DNA from: CAYPIE01 sp964410665
GTDB lineage: Bacteria > Planctomycetota > Planctomycetia > Gemmatales > Gemmataceae
Assembly: GCA_964410665.1 (NCBI GenBank)
Contig: CAYPIE010000130.1
Location: 1 to 14,081, forward strand
Length of the DNA stretch: 14,081 nucleotides
Direction of reading: 5' to 3'
In this document: positions 7,220-13,805 of the stretch, piece after piece
Numbering within the stretch: position 1 is the stretch's first letter
Layout: each line of letters begins with the position of its first letter
Translations under genes and position numbers: made by a program
Notes under the pieces: generated by a model
Database searches by the model: none
Told to the model about the DNA's origin: nothing
The model's input: the letters and a program-made list of their open reading frames with translations, nothing else

Positions 7220-7257
7220 TTGATAGAGTGATTCGATAGCAGTATGATATCACTCTA
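7220..7257 (+). promoter_or_regulatory. Sigma70-like promoter flanked by an inverted-repeat operator
   Basis: A near-consensus promoter, TTGATA (7220-7225), 17-base spacer, TATGAT (7243-7248), precedes the SPFH gene by 37 bases. A perfect 9-bp inverted repeat, TAGAGTGAT (7224-7232) and ATCACTCTA (7249-7257), overlaps the -35 end and begins right after the -10. The half-sites are 25 bases apart centre to centre, so a bound regulator would cover the polymerase site. Repression is the simplest reading. The likely regulator is the Arc-like protein encoded two genes' length downstream, or an unlinked one. Confidence 0.75.
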
Positions 7258-7285
7258 ATATCGCCTAACATAAAGGAACCCAATC

Positions 7286-8218
7286 GTGCGAGAACGAGAA
7301 CTGAAGCTGATATCGGGATGGACCGTCCTGATCGGACTGTTGTTGGGCTTGGGGCTGATCATCTTCTTAATTGTCGTAGCGGTGCAGGCTCAGCTCGCCT
7401 GGATGGCCTGGATCATCGTGCCCCTGGTTCTTGTCTGGCTGATCCTGCCGTTCGGGTTTATCGTCAACGGCCCGAACCACTCTCGAGTCGTCCAGCTGTT
7501 CGGGGCCTACGTCGGCAACGTCCGCGACGTCGGCTTCTTCTACGGCAACCCATTCTACTGGCGGACCCACGTATCGCTGCGGGTCCGCACCTTCGAGACC
7601 GGAACGACCAAGACGGCGGAGGTCAAAAACGCCCAGGGGCAGGTCATCTCCCCCAGTAGCGAGTACCACCACCCCAGCAAGGTCAACGACCGGGACGGCA
7701 CGCCGATCGAGATCGCCGCGGTGGTGGTCTGGAAGGTGGTCAACCCGACCGAGGCGGTTTTTGAGGTCGATGACTTCGAGAAGTTCGTCCACGTGCAGAG
7801 CGAGTCAGCGCTGCGCAACCTGGCCACCAAGTATCCCTACGATGGGCACGCCGACGAGCAGTCGCTCCGCGGCAACACCGCCGAGATCGGTGACCTCCTT
7901 CGCGAGGAGCTACACGAGCGGCTGGCCAACGCCGGCGTCGAGGTGCTTGAGGCACGGATCAGCCACTTGGCCTACGCCTCTGAGATCGCCGCGGCCATGC
8001 TGCAGCGACAACAGGCCGCGGCCATGATCGCCGCGCGGCGGCAGATCGTTGATGCCGCGGTCGGCATGGTCGAGCACGCCCTGGAGGAGCTGTCGAGCCG
8101 CCAGGTGCTCGAGCTCGACCCGGAACGAAAGGCGGCCATGGTCAGCAATCTGATGGTGGTGTTGTGCGGTCACAGCAACCCGCAGCCCGTTCTGAACGCC
8201 GGCACGCTGTATAACTGA
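7286..8218 (+). CDS. SPFH/band 7 domain membrane protein
   Basis: The 310-residue protein has two adjacent hydrophobic segments near the N-terminus (about 12-33 and 38-60), then an SPFH/prohibitin-like domain (about 60-240; NGPNHSRVVQLFGAYVGNVR, VVVWKVVNPTEAVFEVDDFE, LATKYPYDGH) and an Ala/Glu-rich helical stretch around 215-285 (ASEIAAAMLQRQQAAAMIAA) expected to oligomerise as a coiled coil. Such stomatin- or flotillin-like proteins form membrane rings or microdomains and often partner with proteases or stress proteins. The start is GTG 7286 with AAAGGAA at good spacing. It lies directly behind the operator-flanked promoter and 50 bases before an Arc-like regulator, a pairing seen in other bacteria. 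Its precise client is unknown. Confidence 0.92.
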   Translation: MRERELKLISGWTVLIGLLLGLGLIIFLIVVAVQAQLAWMAWIIVPLVLVWLILPFGFIVNGPNHSRVVQLFGAYVGNVRDVGFFYGNPFYWRTHVSLRVRTFETGTTKTAEVKNAQGQVISPSSEYHHPSKVNDRDGTPIEIAAVVVWKVVNPTEAVFEVDDFEKFVHVQSESALRNLATKYPYDGHADEQSLRGNTAEIGDLLREELHERLANAGVEVLEARISHLAYASEIAAAMLQRQQAAAMIAARRQIVDAAVGMVEHALEELSSRQVLELDPERKAAMVSNLMVVLCGHSNPQPVLNAGTLYN

Positions 8219-8225
8219 GGACCCT

Positions 8226-8243
8226 GGGGAGCTTCGGCTCCCC
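8226..8243 (+). other. UUCG-tetraloop hairpin between SPFH and Arc-like genes
   Basis: GGGGAGC-TTCG-GCTCCCC is a perfect 7-bp stem closed by a UUCG tetraloop, starting 7 bases after the SPFH stop. There is no T-run, so it is not a standard terminator. It more likely stabilises the upstream mRNA end or partly uncouples the two genes. Confidence 0.65.
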
Positions 8244-8268
8244 GACTTAGCCATGAGGTGTTGTTACG

Positions 8269-8460
8269 ATGGCCCGCAAAGCCTTTCTGCTCCGCATCGA
8301 TCCCACGGTCCTCGACGAGATCCAACGCTGGGCCGAGGAGGACTTGCGCAGCCTGAACGGGCAAATCGAATACTTGTTACGTGAGGCATTGGCCCGCCGC
8401 AGACGGGGCTTGAAGAACCCAAACCGGGAGCCATCCAAACCAGCGGATCCGCCTGCTTAG
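8269..8460 (+). CDS. Arc-like ribbon-helix-helix DNA-binding protein
   Basis: The 63-residue protein fits the Arc/MetJ ribbon-helix-helix fold: strand KAFLLRID (4-11), helix PTVLDEIQRWAEED (12-25), turn, then SLNGQIEYLLREALARRRR (28-46). The pattern of Arc repressor is followed closely, with LLR in the strand and S-x-N-x-x-I in helix 2. It should bind DNA as a dimer of dimers through the strand pair. The C-terminal 16 residues are Pro/Lys-rich and probably disordered. GAGGTG sits nine bases before the ATG. It is likely co-transcribed with the SPFH gene, and I infer that it binds the inverted repeat in front of that gene. Its stop overlaps the stop of the convergent azoreductase remnant (TTAG), leaving no terminator space. 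Confidence 0.88.
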   Translation: MARKAFLLRIDPTVLDEIQRWAEEDLRSLNGQIEYLLREALARRRRGLKNPNREPSKPADPPA

Positions 8461-8789
8461 AACCGGCCGGCGATTGCCCGGGCCGCCTCGATGGCGGCCC
8501 CCTCGACCTGGGCAACCGCCTCGGCGGGGCCGAGGCTCCGTTCGATCGTCACCTCGCGGATGTCCGTAAAGCCAATAAAGCCCATCAACGACTGCAGATA
8601 GCGATTCTGGAAGTCCAACCCGGCGGCTGCGCCGGTAGCGTAGGCCCCGCCGCGGGCGTTGATCACTGCCACCGGCTTGCCCGTTACCAGCCCCGAGTAA
8701 ATACCCTCATGGGTGGCTTGAATTGTTTGCCCCGGCTGGGTTAGCACATCTGTATACAAAATTATATTATATAAATGGTGAAGGAACAA
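8457..8789 (-). pseudogene. FMN-dependent azoreductase, C-terminal remnant
   Basis: Residues from about 7 (YNIILYTDVLTQPGQT) onward match the C-terminal half of AzoR-type NAD(P)H:quinone/azo reductases: GLVTGKPVAVINARGGAY, then LQSLMGFIGFTDIREV and a helical end. Intact family members are about 200 residues; this frame has 110 and the N-terminal half, with the FMN-phosphate loop and the first strands of the flavodoxin fold, is absent. The open frame begins only with a TTG at 8787-8789 and no convincing Shine-Dalgarno. The first part is very AT-rich in a GC-rich window, and pirin ends 81 bases upstream, so there is no room for the missing part. It is most likely a decayed end of a marR-pirin-azoR operon. 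The C-terminal stretch itself has no internal stop or obvious frameshift. Confidence 0.8.
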
Positions 8790-8816
8790 ACAAGGTTGCT
8801 GGCTCCAGACACGCGT

Positions 8817-8880
8817 CCAGAGGTGGACTCTCCAAGCCAGGCCACGGTTGCAAGCAGCCCCAGAGGTCGGTCAAGCCAGG
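8817..8880. repeat. Short imperfect direct repeat at the end of pirin
   Basis: CCAGAGGT-N8-CAAGCCAGG (8817-8841) and CCAGAGGT-N4-CAAGCCAGG (8860-8880) are copies of the same pair of words. The second copy overlaps the pirin stop codon, while the first lies between pirin and the truncated azoreductase. It looks like a duplication or rearrangement scar. Confidence 0.6.
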
Positions 8881-9569
8881 TCGAATAGCATCACCTCGCT
8901 GTCGCCAACCGCGGTGACACTCAAGCCGGGCTCCTCGCTGAGGGCAACGCCATCGCCAGGTCCGAGTTCTGCTTCGCCGATGCGGACGGAGCCGCGGAGC
9001 ACCTGGACCCAGACGTGCCGTCCGACGGAAAGGGTGTAGTTGAGCTGCCCGCCGGCATCGAGGTCGGCTAGGTAGATGCGGGCGTCCTGATGGATCTGCA
9101 GCGACCCATCGTCGCCCTGCCTCGAGGCGACCAGTTGCCAACGGTTGCGGCGGCCAGCTGGATCGAACGCCTTTTGCTCATAGCTGGGAGTGATCCCCTC
9201 GCGCTCGGGCAACAGCCAGATCTGATAGAAGTGGGTCGGCTCCTGGTTCGAAGGGTTGAACTCGCTGTGCGTGATCCCGGTGCCAGCGCTGATCCGCTGG
9301 AACTCGCCCGGCCTCAACACCTCGCCGTTGCCCATCGAGTCGCGGTGTTCGAGGGCCCCCGCCAGGACGTAGGAGACGATCTCCATGTCCCGGTGCGCGT
9401 GCGTGCCGAAGCCCTGTCCCGCCGCCACCCGGTCTTCGTTCATGACCCGCAGGGCGCGGAAGCCCATGTGTGCAGGGTCGTAATAGCCGGCGAAGGAAAA
9501 GCTGTGGTGGGTGTCCAGCCAGCCGTGGTCAGCGTGGCCGCGGTCGACGGCCTTACGAATGCGAAACAT
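8871..9569 (-). CDS. Pirin family protein (YhhW/YhaK-like)
   Basis: The 232-residue bicupin matches E. coli YhhW in length and motifs: MFRIRKAVDRGHADHGWLDT, FAGYYDP, GFRALRVMNED, GQGFGTHAHRDMEIVSYVL and SAGTGITHSEFNPS. The metal ligands His57, His59, His101 and Glu103 all fall at the positions of that protein's metal site. Family members are iron-binding and some have quercetin 2,3-dioxygenase activity in vitro; the physiological role is more often response to quinone, flavonoid or oxidative stress. The start is ATG 9567-9569, with GGGGG five bases upstream; a longer GTG start at 9590 lacks support. It follows marR after a 72-base gap and precedes the azoreductase remnant, so it probably forms the core of that unit and is controlled by the MarR protein. 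Confidence 0.94.
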   Translation of the reverse strand: MFRIRKAVDRGHADHGWLDTHHSFSFAGYYDPAHMGFRALRVMNEDRVAAGQGFGTHAHRDMEIVSYVLAGALEHRDSMGNGEVLRPGEFQRISAGTGITHSEFNPSNQEPTHFYQIWLLPEREGITPSYEQKAFDPAGRRNRWQLVASRQGDDGSLQIHQDARIYLADLDAGGQLNYTLSVGRHVWVQVLRGSVRIGEAELGPGDGVALSEEPGLSVTAVGDSEVMLFDLA

Positions 9570-9599
9570 CATAACCCCCTGAATATTCACTAATCACTA

Positions 9600-9613
9600 G
9601 TTTACATATCAAA
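9600..9613. promoter_or_regulatory. Degenerate MarR operator candidate before pirin
   Basis: GTTTACATATCAAA matches 11 of 14 positions of the perfect palindrome GTTGACATGTCAAC over the marR promoter. It lies 31 bases before the pirin start, in the AT-rich gap between the two genes. A -35-like TTGGCA is next to it (9618-9623, minus strand), without a good -10. Confidence 0.5.
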
Positions 9614-9641
9614 TAATTGCCAAAAAAATTGCCGCTTTGCT

Positions 9642-10115
9642 TTACTCGGCGGCGTTGCCCGAATGCCGGGCCTTCTCCAGCAGACAGTTCAACTGCTGTA
9701 ACTCTCCCTGGCTAAGATGGCCCAGCAAGGCCTGATGGAGGGCCAGAAGCGGACCGTCAATCTGCTCCAGGATCCGCTGCGCCTCTGGGGTGATGGCCAC
9801 ATAGACCACCCTGCGGTCCTGCTCAGAACGTTGTCGCGTGACCAGCCCCTGTTTTTCCAGGCGGTCAATCAGTCCGGTTATCGCAGGGACAACCTGGATG
9901 GTACGGCTCGCGATCTCGAGCGAGGGCAACGGCCGCCCCTCGCCGCGGAGGATGCGCAACACATTGTACTGCGACGGCGTCAGTCCATATTCGCGGAACA
10001 GCCGCCCCAGGCGGTTCTCGATCCAATCGCTGGTGCGCAGGATGTTCAAGGCCGCCTCTTGTTCAATGGAGCCAAAGCCGTGCCGCTTCTTGAGTTCGTT
10101 TCGCAGCTTGCTCAT
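9642..10115 (-). CDS. MarR family transcriptional regulator
   Basis: The 157-residue protein has the MarR winged helix-turn-helix layout: dimerisation helices at each end, LTPSQYNVLRIL (45-56), the HTH at about 65-92 (SLEIASRTI, then VPAITGLIDRLEKQGLV) and the wing with the family's D-R-R (Asp100, Arg101, Arg102) followed by VVYVAIT. Such repressors dimerise on short palindromes and release DNA on binding phenolic, quinone or oxidising ligands. The only cysteine is Cys144 near the C-terminus, so a classical OhrR-type N-terminal cysteine switch is absent. I chose ATG 10113-10115 with an AAGGGAT upstream; the frame extends 20 residues further but these overlap the promoter. It is the first gene of marR-pirin-azoR remnant, and it probably represses itself and pirin. 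Confidence 0.93.
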   Translation of the reverse strand: MSKLRNELKKRHGFGSIEQEAALNILRTSDWIENRLGRLFREYGLTPSQYNVLRILRGEGRPLPSLEIASRTIQVVPAITGLIDRLEKQGLVTRQRSEQDRRVVYVAITPEAQRILEQIDGPLLALHQALLGHLSQGELQQLNCLLEKARHSGNAAE

Positions 10116-10146
10116 GGGCGGATCCCTTCGTTCTGTGGGCTTATTT

Positions 10147-10176
10147 ATACTACGCATGCATTGTTGACATGTCAAC
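10147..10176 (-). promoter_or_regulatory. marR promoter overlapped by a 14-bp perfect palindrome
   Basis: On the minus strand TTGACA (10170-10175) and TAGTAT (10147-10152) are separated by 17 bases, a good sigma70-like promoter 32 bases before marR. GTTGACATGTCAAC (10163-10176) is a perfect palindrome that contains the whole -35 box. The location and form are typical of MarR autoregulatory operators, so binding should block polymerase. Confidence 0.8.
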
Positions 10177-10210
10177 TAATTTTCTGGGAAGGCTGGTAGT
10201 CGCGCGTAGA

Positions 10211-10242
10211 AAGAGCCCCGGAACTCTGCCCGGGGCTCTTTT
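10211..10242. terminator. Hairpin terminator after the DUF1501 gene
   Basis: An 11-bp perfect stem AAGAGCCCCGG (10211-10221) with CCGGGGCTCTT (10230-10240) and an eight-base loop lies downstream of the DUF1501 stop (minus strand). The minus-strand transcript continues TCTTTCT, and the plus-strand continues TTTT, so it could act both ways; the gene that needs it reads on minus. Confidence 0.8.
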
Positions 10243-10271
10243 GAACCAAGTGAACTGGTAGCCGGTCCGGC

Positions 10272-11612
10272 TCAGACCAGTTCCTTCATGGCTGTGCCGT
10301 CGACCAGGTGTTGTGGCCGGCCGGTGGGGTCGACGATGGTGGTAGTCTGCGGGTCAACACCCAGGCTGGTGTAGAGGGTGGCAAAGACTTCGCCGAAAGT
10401 CACCGGTCGCTCGACCGCATGGCCACCGTGGCGATCGGTGGCGCCGATGACCTGGCCCGTCTTCAGGCCACCGCCGGCCAGCAATGCACAGCTCACCTGC
10501 GGCCAGTGATCGCGCCCGGCGTTTTTGTTGACCCGTGGCGTGCGACCGAATTCACCCCAGGCGATCACGGTCACATCCTCGAGCATGCCGCGTTGCTCGA
10601 GATCTTCAATCAAAGCGCTCAGCGCCTGATCGAGCTTGGCGCCGTGGTCGCGGACCAGGTCGAAGTTCTTGCCATGGCTGTCCCAGCGGCCGAAGCTCAG
10701 GGTGACGCAGCGGGCACCAGCTTCAACCAGCCGGCGGGCCATGAGCAGCTGATCGTTGGCCGTGGGGGCTCCATCATACTGGTACTTGTACGGCTTGCCA
10801 TCACCATAGCGAGCACGAATACGTGGATCCTCTTTGGAAAGGTCCAACGCATCGAGCAACTTGCTTGAAGTAAGCACGCCGAGAGCCCGCTCGGTGGCCG
10901 CGTCCATCCCAGCCAGGCTGCCGTTGACATCGAGATCTTGTCGCAGGGAGTCGAACTGCTGGCGGAGCCGACGACGGTCAGCCAGGTGGGTTTGGTTGAG
11001 GCCGTTGAGGGTCATGTTCGCCAGGTCGGGGCCCTCGGGGCGGAAGGCGCCGAAGGCCGAACCGAGGAAACCGGGCATGCCTGGGTCGGCCCAGGGGCGG
11101 TGTTGAGTCGGCTTGGTCAGGCCGACAAACGGGGGCACGGAGGGATCGACCGGCCCTTCCACCTTGGACAGCGCCGTACCGATGCACGGATGGCCGGCCG
11201 GATCACTGGCGCGTTGCCGCCAACCGGTGGTGCACTGGATCGCATCGTGGCCGCCGGAGGCGCCGACGATCGAGCGGATGACCGCGAACTTATCCATGTT
11301 CTGGGCAATCTGCGGAAACACTTCGCCAATCTGAATGCCTGGGATCTTGGTCGGGATGGCTTTGAACTCCCCGCGGATCTCCTCCGGGGCCTCGGTCTTG
11401 ATGTCCCACATATCCTGGTGGGGTGGCCCACCCGCGAGGAAGATGTTGATGATCGCTTTGTGCGACCCTGAGGTTTGGGCAGCGGCTTCGGCACGCAAGA
11501 TGTCGGTCAGCGATATGCTGGCCGCGCCAAACGTGAATGCACCGATCTTGAGAAAGTCACGGCGCGGCAACCCATCACAGTACTTCTGTTTGGCACCAAA
11601 CAGGGTGAGCAT
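10272..11612 (-). CDS. DUF1501 family protein with Tat-type leader
   Basis: The 446-residue protein is a DUF1501 member, an exported family with an alkaline phosphatase/sulfatase-like fold that is greatly expanded in planctomycetes. The leader contains GLPRRDFLKIG (Arg17-Arg18) followed by a hydrophobic stretch, a twin-arginine export signal. Family landmarks are INIFLAGGPPHQDMWD, GGHDAIQCTTG, LNGLNQTHLADRRRL, RCVTLSFGRWDSHGKNFD, AWGEFGRTPRVNKNAGRDHW and DRHGGHAVERPV. The catalytic activity of the family is not established. The ATG at 11612 has GGAGAGG seven bases upstream; a longer frame to 11717 is mostly non-coding. These genes usually sit beside a DUF1549/DUF1553 cytochrome-type partner, and none is present here. 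It ends at the hairpin at 10211. Confidence 0.95.
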   Translation of the reverse strand: MLTLFGAKQKYCDGLPRRDFLKIGAFTFGAASISLTDILRAEAAAQTSGSHKAIINIFLAGGPPHQDMWDIKTEAPEEIRGEFKAIPTKIPGIQIGEVFPQIAQNMDKFAVIRSIVGASGGHDAIQCTTGWRQRASDPAGHPCIGTALSKVEGPVDPSVPPFVGLTKPTQHRPWADPGMPGFLGSAFGAFRPEGPDLANMTLNGLNQTHLADRRRLRQQFDSLRQDLDVNGSLAGMDAATERALGVLTSSKLLDALDLSKEDPRIRARYGDGKPYKYQYDGAPTANDQLLMARRLVEAGARCVTLSFGRWDSHGKNFDLVRDHGAKLDQALSALIEDLEQRGMLEDVTVIAWGEFGRTPRVNKNAGRDHWPQVSCALLAGGGLKTGQVIGATDRHGGHAVERPVTFGEVFATLYTSLGVDPQTTTIVDPTGRPQHLVDGTAMKELV

Positions 11613-11828
11613 GGTCGGTCCTCTCCGTCGAGTCGATCGGGCCTCCGTGAGCGGGATTCCGGACAGGCCACGAAATTGGGTGGGAACTCCGAAGGCGAAG
11701 CAGTCACGGCACGACACGACGTGCCTACAGGAAGGTCAAGTGGGAATATAGCAACGATAACCTGCCCTGAAATGCGCAGCAAGCAGAAAATGCGTCGAAG
11801 TGACGGTGTGGGAAAGGCGGCGCGACCC
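11613..11828. other. Intergenic gap with a GGCACG hairpin
   Basis: This 216-base gap lies between the GtrA stop and the DUF1501 start, both on minus. It contains GGCACG-ACACGA-CGTGCC (11708-11725), an isolated palindrome about 96 bases before DUF1501. That could be a leader structure, a weak relative of the edge palindromes (though without their TNAC loop) or the end of the GtrA transcript. I see no convincing sigma70 promoter here. Confidence 0.45.
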
Positions 11829-12299
11829 CTAAGACTGCAACAAGCAGGGATCTCCTGCTGGCTCCTGTTGGTCTAGCGGAGATTTGAATACAATGTACTT
11901 ACGGCTGCTAAAATTCCACACAAACGCCAGCCCCAACGCCGCCACCTTGGCCAGCATGTAGGGCATTCCAACGTGATCATGGATGACCGCGATCACCCCG
12001 AACGTGATCGCCAATCCGACGAGCGATAGCACAGTAAAGGTCAGAAAGCCCACCGCAGCACTTCGCGGGGCATGGGGAAACACCCAGACTACGCAAAGGA
12101 CATACTGCAGCACCCCAGCAAGCAAATAACTGACCGTAGCTGCCAGGGTGGCGGCCAAACCGAAGTGCTCGACGAACAGAACCAGCAGCGCCACATCCAG
12201 CGTCGCACAAATCACCGAAGCCATCAAGGCTCGGGGGACTTGCAGCAGTATGCTGTCGACCGGCATGCTGACCCAGTCAAGCCACTTCCGCACGATCAT
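11829..12299 (-). CDS. GtrA-like membrane protein
   Basis: The 156-residue protein has four predicted transmembrane helices (about 23-44, 47-69, 81-106, 113-131) and the GtrA family's C-terminal FVWNFSSRKYIVF. GtrA-like proteins are thought to move undecaprenyl-phosphate-linked sugars across the inner membrane or to assist glycosyltransferases in cell-surface polysaccharide synthesis. Helix 2 contains LAATVSYLLAGVLQYVL, and the loop WVFPHA before helix 3 fits the family. The ATG at 12297-12299 has GAAGGGAG upstream. The last 20 residues after FKS are polar and vary in the family. No glycosyltransferase is adjacent, so its substrate is not deducible; the deacetylase far upstream may belong to the same envelope-polysaccharide activity, but that is only inference. 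Confidence 0.88.
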   Translation of the reverse strand: MIVRKWLDWVSMPVDSILLQVPRALMASVICATLDVALLVLFVEHFGLAATLAATVSYLLAGVLQYVLCVVWVFPHAPRSAAVGFLTFTVLSLVGLAITFGVIAVIHDHVGMPYMLAKVAALGLAFVWNFSSRKYIVFKSPLDQQEPAGDPCLLQS

Positions 12300-12563
12300 T
12301 CGCCTTTTCTCCCTTCAAGGAATTTTTCGTAGACGGGAGGATGTCGGGGGGGGTGCCATACTCTAGAACAAAAACCGTCGTTTCGACCACAATCCCACCA
12401 GAGTTTTGGCAGCATTTCAATGGGTACGCAATCTCATGGTCAGATGCGAATACTCTATGGGAATGGACGCGGGCGGCCTAAACCTCCCTGGTGAGAAGGT
12501 GTTCCCCTTCTTATAGCTCCCCTCGTCGCCAGTGACCGGCTTGTCCTACCTGAAGGCCCCACC
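12300..12563. other. Divergent intergenic region between GtrA and PQQ-repeat genes
   Basis: The 264-base gap holds a run of eight Gs (12346-12353), the word ATACTCTA twice (12358-12365 and 12450-12457) and a small stem-loop AGAAGG-TGTTCC-CCTTCT (12494-12511) in the 5' leader of the PQQ-repeat gene. Promoters for both genes should lie here, but none matches sigma70 well enough to call. Confidence 0.45.
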
Positions 12564-13796
12564 ATGCGTTTATCCAGCCGACTCCTTATATTTCTGATCT
12601 TGCCCGCCTCAGTGCATGCAGCCGACTGGCCTGGCTGGCGGGGTCCGCGTGGCGACGGCACCAGTCATGAAAGCGGCTTTCCGACCCGCTGGAGCCCCAC
12701 CAGTAAACATATCACCTGGAAGACGGTCATTCCTGGTACCGGCCATTCCTCGCCCATTGTCTGGGGTGATCGCCTGTTCCTGACCAGCTGTATCGAGGCC
12801 AAACAGCAGCGAATTCTGCTCTGCCTCGACCGCGGCACCGGGAACATCCTCTGGCAACGTGTCGTGGCCACCACCCCCTTGGAACGAAAGCATCGGCTCA
12901 ACAGCTATGCTAGCTCCACCCCGGCGACGGATGGGCGACACGTCTGGGTCAGCTTCTTTGCCAAGCCAAACATGCTGGTCGCCTGCTACGACTTCGCCGG
13001 CAAGCAGGTCTGGCAGACTGCGCCCGGCGAGTTTCACTCGCGCCATGGCTTCTGTAGCCCACCCATTCTGTACAAGAATCTCGTCATCCTCAACGGCGAC
13101 CAAGATGCTCTGGCTTACCTCGTGGCCCTGGACAAAACGACCGGCAACGAAGTTTGGCGCATCGACCGCCCCAACCGCACCCGCTCCTACTGCCCGCCTT
13201 TGATCGTCGACATCGCGGGCAAGACGCAGATGGTCCTGTCCGGCAGCAAATGCGTGGCCAGCTATAACCCCGACACCGGCGAACGCTACTGGATTGTCGA
13301 CGGCCCAACGGACCAGTTTGTCGCCAGCCTGGTGCATCAGGACGGCGTACTCTTTCTCACCGGCGGCTACCCGACTTTGCACCTGATGGCCATCAAGCCC
13401 GATGGTCTGGGCAACGTGACCAAGACCCACGTCCTCTGGCATGAACGCCGCGGGGCATCGTATGTACCCTCACCGATCGCATATGGCAACTGCTTCTTTG
13501 TTGTTTCCGACAAGGGGTTGGCCAGTTGCCTGGACGTGCCCACCGGCAAGCGGCATTGGTTCGAACGCCTGGGCTCGCGCCACAGCGCCTCTCCGGTGGC
13601 CACCGCCGATGGCATCCTGTACTTCAATGATGACGATGGGATCACCTACGTGCTGCGGGCTGGACCCGAGTTCGAGCTGCTGCATACCAACCGCCTGGGA
13701 GAAGCCACATACGCCTCGCCCGCACTGTCCGAGGGCCAGATCTTCCTCCGCGGCGAACACCATCTGTATTGTATCGGCAAACGAAAGCAGCCCTGA
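12564..13796 (+). CDS. Secreted PQQ-like beta-propeller protein
   Basis: The 410-residue protein has a Sec signal peptide (about 1-19, RLLIFLILPASVHA then A) and then WPGWRGPRGDGTS (22-34), an opening typical of planctomycete PQQ-repeat proteins. It continues with blades that each carry a T-G-x-x-x-W tryptophan-docking strip: RGTGNILWQ, KTTGNEVWRI, DTGERYWIV and PTGKRHWFER. The fold is BamB-like, a seven- or eight-bladed propeller in the periplasm. Whether it binds a cofactor is unlikely to be settled from sequence; the docking repeats alone are structural, so no dehydrogenase activity should be assumed. ATG 12564 has GAAGG eight bases upstream. It is a single gene, ending ten bases before the right-hand repeat block. 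Confidence 0.92.
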   Translation: MRLSSRLLIFLILPASVHAADWPGWRGPRGDGTSHESGFPTRWSPTSKHITWKTVIPGTGHSSPIVWGDRLFLTSCIEAKQQRILLCLDRGTGNILWQRVVATTPLERKHRLNSYASSTPATDGRHVWVSFFAKPNMLVACYDFAGKQVWQTAPGEFHSRHGFCSPPILYKNLVILNGDQDALAYLVALDKTTGNEVWRIDRPNRTRSYCPPLIVDIAGKTQMVLSGSKCVASYNPDTGERYWIVDGPTDQFVASLVHQDGVLFLTGGYPTLHLMAIKPDGLGNVTKTHVLWHERRGASYVPSPIAYGNCFFVVSDKGLASCLDVPTGKRHWFERLGSRHSASPVATADGILYFNDDDGITYVLRAGPEFELLHTNRLGEATYASPALSEGQIFLRGEHHLYCIGKRKQP

Positions 13797-13805
13797 CCAA
13801 TCTCG

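Noticed and set aside
8767..9141. 124-residue frame overlapping pirin and the gap behind it, considered as the missing N-terminal half of the azoreductase
   Set aside because: It is rich in Arg and Trp from the shifted pirin frame and has none of the flavodoxin-fold FMN-binding motifs.
12609..13442. 277-residue open frame antisense to the PQQ-repeat gene
   Set aside because: The sense strand encodes a clear secreted propeller; the antisense frame has low-complexity content and no recognisable domain.
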